A program made the position numbers and the translations under genes. Below, piece after piece: positions 34,174 through 42,207 of a stretch of DNA of 64,000 nucleotides (its first letter is position 1; each line of letters begins with the position of its first letter). The stretch spans positions 744,001 to 808,000 of the forward strand of contig NZ_CP072453.1 in assembly GCF_019343475.1 (NCBI RefSeq), given 5' to 3'. Source of the DNA: Providencia sp. R33. GTDB lineage: Bacteria > Pseudomonadota > Gammaproteobacteria > Enterobacterales > Enterobacteriaceae. The notes under the pieces are model-generated. The model searched no databases. It saw only the letters and a program-made list of their open reading frames with translations, and was not told the DNA's origin.

Positions 34174-34340
34174 TTAACCGAAGCATTATTATTTTACCCA
34201 GTGTACAATATAATTTAGTTAATATTATTGGCTCCCCAATTGTAATTCCTTTCTTTTGTAACTCATTGTAACTAATAAAGTTTAAATCATTAGTTCTACT
34301 GAGCTGCAAAAAATGTGGGTAGATAAGGAGTCAGTGCAAA

Positions 34341-34383
34341 CGCAACAGTTTTGTAAAATACATTATTTTACTGGTCTGTTGCG
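34341..34383 (+). promoter_or_regulatory. Leader hairpin of rnc, candidate RNase III autoregulation site
   Basis: CGCAACAG (34341-34348) pairs with CTGTTGCG (34376-34383) and GTAAAATA (34353-34360) with TATTTTAC (34364-34371). A 4x4 internal loop lies between the two helices. The stem ends 36 bases before the rnc start. In E. coli, RNase III cuts a comparable stem in its own leader and so lowers rnc mRNA stability. Confidence 0.75.
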
Positions 34384-34419
34384 TGTGCTTTTTTATCAAA
34401 TAAAAATGGTTGGGCGCAC

Positions 34420-35100
34420 ATGAACCCCTCTTTAGTAGAAAGATTACAACGTAAGCTTGGTTACCAGTTCAGACAACATGATTTGTTGATTCAAGCGTTA
34501 ACACACAGAAGTGCAAGTAGCAAACATAATGAACGCCTCGAGTTTTTAGGGGATTCAATTTTAAGTTTTGTGATTGCAAATGATCTGTATCACCGTTTTC
34601 CTAAAGTGGATGAGGGTGATATGAGCCGGATGCGTGCAACACTCGTTCGTGGAAATACATTGGCAGAAATTGCTCGTGAGTTTGAACTGGGTGAATGTTT
34701 ACGTTTAGGTCCGGGGGAGCTAAAAAGTGGTGGATTTCGTCGAGAGTCAATCCTTGCTGACACAGTGGAAGCACTAATTGGCGGTATATTCTTGGACAGC
34801 GATATCCAGACGATTGAAAGAATTATTTTAGATTGGTATCAAAGCCGATTAATTGAAATTAGTCCGGGTGATAAACAAAAAGACCCGAAAACACGGTTAC
34901 AAGAATATCTGCAAGGGCGTCACTTGCCATTACCGAACTATTTAGTGGTTCAAGTAAAAGGCGAGGCTCATGACCAGGAGTTTACGATCCACTGCCAAGT
35001 GAGTGGCATCGAACAACCCATCTATGGTGTTGGTTCAAGTCGTCGTAAAGCAGAGCAAGCCGCAGCAGAGCAAGCATTGAAAATTTTGGAGCTTGAATGA
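34420..35100 (+). CDS. rnc: Ribonuclease III
   Basis: 226 residues, the E. coli length. The catalytic signature NERLEFLGDSILSFVIANDL and the second acidic site (LADTVEALIGGIFLDSD) are followed by a C-terminal double-stranded RNA-binding domain (DPKTRLQEYLQGRHLPLPNY, SSRRKAEQAAAEQALK). It processes rRNA precursors and structured mRNAs. It overlaps era by 4 bases (ATGA), and a leader hairpin suggests autoregulation. Confidence 0.98.
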   Translation: MNPSLVERLQRKLGYQFRQHDLLIQALTHRSASSKHNERLEFLGDSILSFVIANDLYHRFPKVDEGDMSRMRATLVRGNTLAEIAREFELGECLRLGPGELKSGGFRRESILADTVEALIGGIFLDSDIQTIERIILDWYQSRLIEISPGDKQKDPKTRLQEYLQGRHLPLPNYLVVQVKGEAHDQEFTIHCQVSGIEQPIYGVGSSRRKAEQAAAEQALKILELE

Positions 35101-36005
35101 GTGAATTACAATCCCACTGTGGTTTCGTTGCCATAGTTGGACGGCCAAATGTCGGTAAATCGACATTATTAAATCAATTACTGGGGCAAAAAGTCTCGAT
35201 TACGTCGAGAAAGCCACAGACGACTCGCCATCGTATTATGGGGATCCACACTGAAGATAATTATCAAATTATCTATGTTGATACCCCAGGATTACATATT
35301 GAAGAAAAACGTGCGATTAACCGTTTAATGAACCGTGCGGCATCAAGCTCTATCGGTGATGTTGAACTGGTGATTTTTGTCGTTGAAGGTACCAACTGGA
35401 CCGCTGACGATGAAATGGTGCTGACTAAGTTATCAAGCTTACGTTGCCCAGTCATTTTAGCTATCAATAAGATTGATAACGTGACGGATAAAACGGTTTT
35501 ATTGCCACATATTGGCGCGATTAGCCAAAAAATGAATTTTTTAGATGTTGTGCCAATCAGTGCAGAAAAAGGCACTGGCGTGGATACAATTGCTAAAATT
35601 GTGAAGCAACATATTCCAGAAGCAGCGCACCACTTCCCAGAAGACTATATTACAGACCGTTCTCAGCGTTTTATGGCGTCAGAAATGATCCGTGAGAAAT
35701 TAATGCGCTTCTTGGGGGATGAATTGCCTTATTCTGTTACCGTTGAAATTGAACAATTTAAAGTTACTGAAACGGGGATTTACCATATCAATGGCTTAAT
35801 TCTTGTTGAACGCGAAGGCCAGAAGAAAATGGTCATTGGTAACAAAGGTAGCAAACTGAAAACCATCGGTACCGAAGCGCGTATCGATATGGAACGCATG
35901 TTTGATAACAAAGTTCACCTCGAGCTTTGGGTTAAAGTTAAGTCAGGCTGGGCGGATGATGAAAGAGCATTACGCAGTCTGGGTTATGTTGACGATTTAA
36001 AATAG
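35097..36005 (+). CDS. era: GTPase Era
   Basis: 302 residues. GTPase motifs (IVGRPNVGKSTLLNQLLGQK, DTPG, NKID) and a C-terminal KH domain (GQKKMVIGNKGSKLKTIG) are complete. Era binds the 3' end of 16S rRNA and helps 30S maturation. Translationally coupled to rnc. Confidence 0.98.
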   Translation: MSELQSHCGFVAIVGRPNVGKSTLLNQLLGQKVSITSRKPQTTRHRIMGIHTEDNYQIIYVDTPGLHIEEKRAINRLMNRAASSSIGDVELVIFVVEGTNWTADDEMVLTKLSSLRCPVILAINKIDNVTDKTVLLPHIGAISQKMNFLDVVPISAEKGTGVDTIAKIVKQHIPEAAHHFPEDYITDRSQRFMASEMIREKLMRFLGDELPYSVTVEIEQFKVTETGIYHINGLILVEREGQKKMVIGNKGSKLKTIGTEARIDMERMFDNKVHLELWVKVKSGWADDERALRSLGYVDDLK

Positions 36006-36016
36006 TAGGTGGCGGA

Positions 36017-36745
36017 GTGAGTGGTTGGCAACGCGCGTTTGTGCTCCATTCAAGGCCTTACAGTGAAACAAGTTTGTTACTTGATTTCTTCACTGAAGGC
36101 GAAGGAAAAATTCGCTTACTGGCTAAAGGTGCCCGCCGCAATCGCTCCCCTTTAAGGGGCTGTTTACAGCCTTTCACACCTTTGCTAATCCGTTGGAGCG
36201 GCAAAGGTGAAATCAAAACCTTAATTAATGCAGATCCTGTTTCGTTAGCACTTCCTTTGAGTGGAACTGTCCTTTATAGCGGTCTGTATCTTAATGAATT
36301 AACGGCACGTGTACTTGAGTTTGGTACGCCTTATTCCGCGCTATTTTTTGATTACCTTTCATGTTTACAAGTCCTTGCTGCGAGCGAGAAAACCCCTGAG
36401 TTTGCCTTGCGTCAGTTTGAACTGGCGTTGTTATCTTACCTTGGCTATGGTGTGGATTTCTTGCACTGTGCAGGTAGCGGGGAAGCTGTTTCTGACACAA
36501 TGACGTACCGTTACCGAGAAGAAAAAGGCTTTATAGGCAGTTTAGTTGTTGACCAGCTCAGTTTTACGGGTAAACAATTAAAAGCACTCGCAAGCCGTGA
36601 TTTCCCTGATGCTGACACCTTAAAGGCCGCTAAGCGTTTTACTCGTATCGCATTAAAACCTTATTTAGGCGGCAAACCATTAAAAAGCAGAGAGTTATTT
36701 AGGCAATTTACGGTTTCAACTACCACTTCAAACAAATTAAACTAA
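36017..36745 (+). CDS. recO: DNA repair protein RecO
   Basis: 242 residues from GTG 36017 with GGCGGAG upstream. N-terminal OB fold (WQRAFVLHSRPYSETSLLLD, GKIRLLAKGARR) and helical C-terminal domain (LRQFELALLSYLGYGVDF). RecO loads RecA on SSB-covered gaps with RecR. Follows era by 11 bases. Confidence 0.96.
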   Translation: MSGWQRAFVLHSRPYSETSLLLDFFTEGEGKIRLLAKGARRNRSPLRGCLQPFTPLLIRWSGKGEIKTLINADPVSLALPLSGTVLYSGLYLNELTARVLEFGTPYSALFFDYLSCLQVLAASEKTPEFALRQFELALLSYLGYGVDFLHCAGSGEAVSDTMTYRYREEKGFIGSLVVDQLSFTGKQLKALASRDFPDADTLKAAKRFTRIALKPYLGGKPLKSRELFRQFTVSTTTSNKLN

Positions 36746-37052
36746 TCGTTAATTATTGATTCTATTTATACATTAGCTGCTATGTTTTTTTTACTTCGCT
36801 TTTTATATCTTTCTAACTTATCGCGTTTAACTGTGTTTGTTGTACCCAATTTTATGGTGTTAAACCACTAAGTTTGGTGCTTTATTACAAAGTTTACGAA
36901 GCGCTTCGCAAAAATTTTATCCCTTACATGCAATAGCCTAACTGTTTTGGAATTTGCCTCGAATGATATGAGATTTATTCCCCGAACCTTCAAAATTACA
37001 GTAGGATAGTGGAATTGAGATATCAGTTACCGTTTATTGAGGGGAGTATAAA
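36746..37052. other. recO-pdxJ intergenic region
   Basis: 307 A+T-rich bases without a gene. A perfect 12-base palindrome CGAAGCGCTTCG lies at 36897-36908 and could be an operator or a short stem. The pdxJ ribosome site GAGGGGAG lies at the right end. Nothing else recognised. Confidence 0.5.
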
Positions 37053-37784
37053 ATGGCAGAGCTTTTATTAGGCGTTAATATTGACCACATTGCGACAGTC
37101 AGAAATGCACGAGGAACGCAATATCCCGATCCTGTACAGGCTGCATTTGTTGCTGAACAAGCTGGCGCAGATGGTATCACCGTGCATTTACGTGAAGACC
37201 GTCGTCATATTACCGATAGAGACGTTGCGTTACTCAACGAAACAATACAAACGCGTATGAACCTTGAAATGGCAGTGACGGATGAAATGGTTGATATTGC
37301 TTGCCGTATTAAACCTGCATTTTGTTGCCTTGTTCCTGAAAAGCGCGAAGAAGTGACTACTGAGGGGGGCTTGGATGTTGCAGGACAAAAACAAAAAATA
37401 GCAGATGCAGTAAAACGATTAACGGAAGCGGGCATTTTAGTGTCTCTCTTTATTGATGCTGACCATGTACAAATTGATGCCGCTCAGGAATGTGGTGCGC
37501 CATTTATTGAAATCCATACAGGTGCATATGCGGATGCTAAAACGGAACAGGAACAAGAGTTAGAGTTTCGTCGTATTCGCGATGGCGTCACTTATGCCGC
37601 GGGTAAAGGCATCAAGGTCAATGCAGGGCATGGTTTGACTTACCATAATGTTCAGCGTATTGCACAACTACCTGAAATTTATGAATTAAATATTGGTCAT
37701 GCAATTATTGGCCGTGCTCTATTTAGTGGACTGGCGCAGGCGGTTGCTGATATGAAAAAAATCATGTTAGAAGCGCGAAAATAA
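37053..37784 (+). CDS. pdxJ: Pyridoxine 5'-phosphate synthase
   Basis: 243 residues, TIM barrel. Family motifs: LLLGVNIDHIATVRNARGT, DGITVHLREDRRHI and VNAGHGLTYHNV; catalytic Glu lies in LVPEKREEVTTEGG. It condenses 1-deoxyxylulose 5-phosphate with 3-amino-2-oxopropyl phosphate in vitamin B6 synthesis. Overlaps acpS by one base, in the usual operon. Confidence 0.98.
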   Translation: MAELLLGVNIDHIATVRNARGTQYPDPVQAAFVAEQAGADGITVHLREDRRHITDRDVALLNETIQTRMNLEMAVTDEMVDIACRIKPAFCCLVPEKREEVTTEGGLDVAGQKQKIADAVKRLTEAGILVSLFIDADHVQIDAAQECGAPFIEIHTGAYADAKTEQEQELEFRRIRDGVTYAAGKGIKVNAGHGLTYHNVQRIAQLPEIYELNIGHAIIGRALFSGLAQAVADMKKIMLEARK

Positions 37785-38173
37785 TGGCAATAGTTGGCTT
37801 AGGAACGGATATCGTCGAAATAACGCGTATTGAATCGGTTATTGAACGTACAGGCGATAGCTTAGCAAAGCGAATTTTGACTGAAAAAGAGTTTTTGCAA
37901 TATCAGCAGCAAGCAAAACCTGCTCGTTTTTTGGCAAAACGCTTTGCAGTTAAAGAAGCGGCCGCAAAAGCTTTGGGAACGGGTATCCGTAATGGTCTTG
38001 CATTCAACCAGTTTGAAGTGACAAATGATGAATTGGGTAAACCATTATTACATTTAAAGGGGGAGGCGTTAAAGCTCGCTGAAAGCTTAAATGCAACCTG
38101 TTTCCACGTCTCCATCACAGATGAACGGCATTATGCATCAGCAACTGTGATCATAGAGCGTCTTGGTGATTGA
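37784..38173 (+). CDS. acpS: Holo-[acyl-carrier-protein] synthase
   Basis: 129 residues. The 4'-phosphopantetheinyl transferase motifs VGLGTDIVEITRIESVI (Mg-binding Asp) and ARFLAKRFAVKEAAAKALGT are complete. It transfers phosphopantetheine from CoA to apo-ACP for fatty acid synthesis. Translationally coupled to pdxJ. Confidence 0.97.
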   Translation: MAIVGLGTDIVEITRIESVIERTGDSLAKRILTEKEFLQYQQQAKPARFLAKRFAVKEAAAKALGTGIRNGLAFNQFEVTNDELGKPLLHLKGEALKLAESLNATCFHVSITDERHYASATVIIERLGD

Positions 38174-38198
38174 GCCTTATTATGCCTAACAGGTAAAA

Positions 38199-38234
38199 CA
38201 TAACGCTGTCAGTGCTATATCTGGCAGCGTTATG
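38199..38234. terminator. Terminator between convergent acpS and yfhL
   Basis: CATAACGCTGTCA pairs with TGGCAGCGTTATG with one mismatch. On the minus strand the stem is followed by TTTTACC, so it serves yfhL best. Confidence 0.75.
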
Positions 38235-38262
38235 AATAAAGATGAAGCGTGGGGGAGTTTAG

Positions 38263-38523
38263 TTAAATTTTATCAGCATGGTGAATTGCGACAAACTTAT
38301 CCCATAATTGTTCTTCAGTTTCAATATGCTGTGGATCAGTAATAATGGTATTCGTAATAGGGCAAACTGACTGGCAAGTCGGTTTATCGTAGTGCCCGAC
38401 ACATTCTGTACATAGCGTTGAGTCAATTTCATAAATTTCAGCGCCCATAAAAATTGCGTCATTAGGGCATTCGGGTTCGCACATATCGCAATTGATACAT
38501 TTTTTAGTAATTAATAGTGCCAT
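38263..38523 (-). CDS. yfhL: YfhL family 4Fe-4S ferredoxin
   Basis: 86 residues. Two cluster motifs: CINCDMCEPECP and CTECVGHYDKPTCQSVCP; the second has the enlarged spacing typical of the YfhL/Allochromatium-type 2[4Fe-4S] ferredoxins with very low potentials. Convergent with acpS, as in E. coli. The electron partner is not evident. Confidence 0.95.
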   Translation of the reverse strand: MALLITKKCINCDMCEPECPNDAIFMGAEIYEIDSTLCTECVGHYDKPTCQSVCPITNTIITDPQHIETEEQLWDKFVAIHHADKI

Positions 38524-39002
38524 TTATAATAAATTCATTAAAAATATTTAATAATTAGTAACTTATATCTTGCACCTATTCGTTACTTCCAGTTGAAATT
38601 TTACTTAAGTTATATTTAATATTGAAAAGCAGGGTTGTAAACAGGTTTTGTAGTAATAAGGTTATTTTAAACGTCCTGAGCTGCGGAGTCGAATAAATTA
38701 CACCAATACTCTGTTTCATCCATGATTAATATCATGATAACAAGAGATTATAAATAGAGTATGTAATTAGGCGCTGTACTGAAATTGCATTTGAGTTTAC
38801 TCGATTATCAAAAAAGATTTTTATAATTATCTATTATGAGCAGAATTTTATTTTATAAATTCGGCGATTAAATAAATTAGAGCGCGATTCTTTTAGAATT
38901 TATTTAACTATTTGTTTTTAATGTTAAAACTCAAAATATGATATTGTTCACAAATAACGAAATCTATGGTAGTAATAATAAAAAATATAAAGGAACGCAA
39001 AC
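38524..39002. other. yfhL-leuE intergenic region
   Basis: 479 strongly A+T-rich bases between divergent genes. No gene, RNA or clear operator recognised; it must contain both promoters. The leuE ribosome site AAGGAA lies at the right end. Confidence 0.5.
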
Positions 39003-39647
39003 ATGTTCGAAACTCTCGGAGTTCTTAACTTCTGGACTTACCTTGCTGGTTTAGTCTTCATTATTATTGTTCCAGGGCCTAACTCGATTTATGTACTCAA
39101 AACGAGTACCTCTAGTGGTGCTCGGTACGGTTATCGAGCTGCGCTAGGCGTCTTTACAGGTGATGCTATATTGGTTTTTTTGTCATTTATCGGTGTAGCA
39201 TCTGTGATCAAAGCGTCACCAACTTTGTTTATGATTGTTCGCTATCTAGGTGCGGCTTATCTTTTATATCTCGGTTGTAAGATTTTATATAGCACATTAA
39301 AGCGCAAGTCACAGGGTGAGGGCGAAGAGGTTGCGGTGACAATCAAGTCAGAAAATCACTTTGTTCGTGCTTTAGCGTTAAGTCTGACAAACCCAAAAGC
39401 GATTTTGTTTTATATTTCGTTTTTTATTCAGTTTGTCGATTTTAACTACGCAAATGCATGGGTGCCATACCTTGTGTTGGCGACGATCTTAGAGTTAGTT
39501 AGCTTTTTATATTTAAGCATACTGATCTTTAGTGGTTATTTAATTGCTAAATTTTTACGTGAGAAAAAGATCCTCGCAAAACTAGGCAATTGCACCGTTG
39601 GGGCCTTCTTTATGGGTTTTGCGGCAAAACTTGCATTGAGTAATTAG
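39003..39647 (+). CDS. leuE: LeuE-like amino acid exporter (LysE/RhtB family)
   Basis: 214 residues with six membrane segments. N-terminal LysE-family motif IIIVPGPNSIYVLKTSTSSG and the central LSLTNPKAILFYISFFIQF are clear. The sequence follows E. coli LeuE closely in length and pattern (GVLNFWTYL at the start, RYLGAAYLLYLGCKILYSTL). LeuE exports leucine and analogues. Substrate here is inferred. E. coli has leuE elsewhere, so the gene is an insertion between yfhL and tadA. Confidence 0.82.
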   Translation: MFETLGVLNFWTYLAGLVFIIIVPGPNSIYVLKTSTSSGARYGYRAALGVFTGDAILVFLSFIGVASVIKASPTLFMIVRYLGAAYLLYLGCKILYSTLKRKSQGEGEEVAVTIKSENHFVRALALSLTNPKAILFYISFFIQFVDFNYANAWVPYLVLATILELVSFLYLSILIFSGYLIAKFLREKKILAKLGNCTVGAFFMGFAAKLALSN

Positions 39648-39745
39648 TGTATAAGGTGAATTAACCACCTGACAAAGATTTAAAATTGCAGTCACTCAGA
39701 CATTTGGTAATAATTAGCCTTCGAGTTAATTGCCCAGAGGTAAGA

Positions 39746-40237
39746 GTGACGCAAATAGAAATTGATGAATATTGGATGCAGCAAGCCCTTGAACTTGCAT
39801 TAAAGGCACAAGAGGTGGGTGAAATCCCAGTAGGTGCATTGTTAGTTAAAGATAATCAGTTAATTGCCTCTGGTTGGAATCGTTCAATTATTGACCATAA
39901 CCCGACTGCTCATGCTGAAATTATAGCTCTGCAACAAGCAGGGCAAGCGTTGAGTAATTACCGTCTGCTTGATACCACGTTATATGTCACTTTAGAACCT
40001 TGCATAATGTGCGCAGGCGCGATGATCCATAGCCGTATTGGCCGTATTGTTTATGGCGCGAAAGATTTCAAAACGGGTGCTTGCGGTTCTTATATCAACA
40101 TCATGGAACAAGCAGGGTTAAACCATTATGTGGAAGTCACTGGTGGAATTTTAGAAGAAGCATGTTCTTCAATGCTGAGTGCTTTTTTTAAAATGCGCAG
40201 AGCTCAGAAAAAAGAACAAAAGCGCCAACAGAATTAG
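39746..40237 (+). CDS. tadA: tRNA-specific adenosine deaminase
   Basis: 163 residues from GTG 39746, directly after AGAGG; an in-frame TTG 60 bases upstream lacks a ribosome site. Zinc and proton-shuttle motifs: PTAHAEIIALQQ and EPCIMCAGAMIHSRIGRIVY. It converts A34 to inosine in tRNA-Arg(ACG) and is essential in E. coli. Convergent with mltF. Confidence 0.96.
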   Translation: MTQIEIDEYWMQQALELALKAQEVGEIPVGALLVKDNQLIASGWNRSIIDHNPTAHAEIIALQQAGQALSNYRLLDTTLYVTLEPCIMCAGAMIHSRIGRIVYGAKDFKTGACGSYINIMEQAGLNHYVEVTGGILEEACSSMLSAFFKMRRAQKKEQKRQQN

Positions 40238-40266
40238 CGCTTTGTGAGTTGATTTAAGCGTGCTGA

Positions 40267-41934
40267 TTAAGGCGCAGTATCGGGCACTTTAAGCGGGGAA
40301 ATTGATGCAGGTTTTTGACCTAATTCAGTATCTTGTAAGTCCGAATGCAATGAAGTAAGGTATTGACCGAGTGACGTTTTCCCCTCTTCACTGCTATTTA
40401 GAGATGGCTTTGATGAGCTCAACTCCCCTAAATGACTAACATTATTTGTTTCAGGGATGGGGGATTGATTTTCAACAGCTTTAGATTCATTCGTTTTTAA
40501 ATTTTCAGGCAAAATCAAATAGGTCAAAGATTGCTGGGCAATATCGAGCGCATGTTGCTTACGTTCTTGCGCTTGAAGGTACCCCACCAAACTTTGATGA
40601 TATCGGCGAATATTTTCTACGTAGCGATAAGCTTCATGGCCACGTGCGTAGCCATAAGTGAGTTGCGAGTAATATTTCTTCTGGGTTAACAGTGGAAGCC
40701 GTGCTTTAACATCGAGCCATCTATCTGGGTCACCGCCTAGCATCTGAGTTAGTTTTCGTACATCCAACATATGCCCATAGCCCATATTATATGCAGAAAG
40801 AGCGAACCAAATACGGTCATCTTCCGCGATGGTCTCTGGCAATCTTTCCATTATATAAGCGATATAAGCGGCACCACCTTTAATGCTTTCTTCCGCATCT
40901 AACCTATCAGCGATACCCATCGTAGCCGCCGTAGGTTTTGTTAGCATCATTAAGCCCCGCACACCCGTAGGTGAAGTTGCAAGAGGGTCCCAATGAGACT
41001 CTTGCCATGCAATCGCAGCGAGAAGCTTCCAATCAATAACTTCAGCGTATCTTTCAAATAACGGCTGGTATTCAGGCAGCTTATTATCTATCGCCTTAAT
41101 AAATGTCATCGTATCGAAATAATCGAACGATTCCACATGGCTAAAATATTTTTCATTCAGACGTGCCAATAGCTCAGTTTCATTGCCTTGATTGAAAAAG
41201 TCGAGCAGGGCAGCATTTAAGCTGTTTTCATCACCACGACGCATATACCACGTGACCGCATGATCATCGAGTAAATCAAAGGCGACAGCGATTTGTGGGT
41301 GAATGCGCTGTTGCAATGCAACTGCGATAGAGTCTTCGAGGGTATAGTCGATTTCACCATCAGCAAGCATTTCAAGAATTTGATTGGTATTGTATTTAGA
41401 TGTCTCTTCCCATTTTAAGTTTGGATATTCTTTGGCGAGCTCTTTTAAGGTACTGGCGTGGGCCGTTCCAGAAGTCACAAGCAGCTTACCATTGATGTCA
41501 TTAAACGATTTCGGCCGTGTTGAGCCTTTGCGATAGACCAATTGCTGAGTTACCGTCAGGTAGCTTGGGCCTGTTTTTGTCTTAGTTAATCGGTCTTTAT
41601 TATACAAAAGCCCTGCAACAGCGATGTCAGCATCGCCATTTTCGAGGTCGTCAAAAATTTGCTCGAATGTTGGGCGGATAGTGATTTTAAGCTTGACCCC
41701 TAGGTACGAAGCAAAATCTTGAGCAAGTTCGTAGTCAAAACCACGAAGCTGTTTTTGCTCATCTATATAGATAAGTGGCGAGCTGACGGCACTAATACGT
41801 AATTCACCTTGTGACAGTATTTTATTAATTTGTGAATCTTGCGTATTGGGCCAGCGGATATTAAAGCCGATGACCATTGAAGCCAGTAGCGCGATAACCA
41901 CGATGATTAAGTAGTTAACTTTTAAGTTATTCAA
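40267..41934 (-). CDS. mltF: Membrane-bound lytic transglycosylase F
   Basis: 555 residues. An N-terminal anchor/signal (about 8-24), a periplasmic amino-acid-binding-type domain (about 40-265) and a C-terminal lysozyme-like SLT domain with catalytic Glu312 in IAWQESHWDP, then TGVRGLMML and SAYNMGYGH. A Pro/Ser-rich tail of about 80 residues follows. MltF cleaves peptidoglycan with 1,6-anhydro-muramic acid formation. Next to purL and tadA as in E. coli. Confidence 0.96.
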   Translation of the reverse strand: MNNLKVNYLIIVVIALLASMVIGFNIRWPNTQDSQINKILSQGELRISAVSSPLIYIDEQKQLRGFDYELAQDFASYLGVKLKITIRPTFEQIFDDLENGDADIAVAGLLYNKDRLTKTKTGPSYLTVTQQLVYRKGSTRPKSFNDINGKLLVTSGTAHASTLKELAKEYPNLKWEETSKYNTNQILEMLADGEIDYTLEDSIAVALQQRIHPQIAVAFDLLDDHAVTWYMRRGDENSLNAALLDFFNQGNETELLARLNEKYFSHVESFDYFDTMTFIKAIDNKLPEYQPLFERYAEVIDWKLLAAIAWQESHWDPLATSPTGVRGLMMLTKPTAATMGIADRLDAEESIKGGAAYIAYIMERLPETIAEDDRIWFALSAYNMGYGHMLDVRKLTQMLGGDPDRWLDVKARLPLLTQKKYYSQLTYGYARGHEAYRYVENIRRYHQSLVGYLQAQERKQHALDIAQQSLTYLILPENLKTNESKAVENQSPIPETNNVSHLGELSSSKPSLNSSEEGKTSLGQYLTSLHSDLQDTELGQKPASISPLKVPDTAP

Positions 41935-42107
41935 ATAATAATTTCTCGTGCAATCTCTGGTGTTGTGTGATGTCTAAAAAAGAGTATGGCTAAGTAATGG
42001 TTATAATTCCAGTGGTTGGGTATTTTGCTCAACAATTATGATCGGTGCAACCTATATTATCGTATTTAGCACAGAATAATATTTAACTAATCGCTTTATT
42101 TTTAATC

Positions 42108-42123
42108 ACGCAAACGGTTTCGT
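42108..42123. promoter_or_regulatory. PUR box (PurR operator) of purL
   Basis: ACGCAAACGGTTTCGT matches the PurR consensus ACGCAAACGTTTTCGT at 15 of 16 positions, 85 bases before the purL start. It implies repression by PurR with hypoxanthine or guanine. Confidence 0.9.
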
Positions 42124-42207
42124 ATTGATGAACATTGCTCTATAATGGGCACCGGTTTCCCTGCTTTCATGTTCAGGGCTGGCGTTTAAAAGAGAGAAAT
42201 TAAGACT

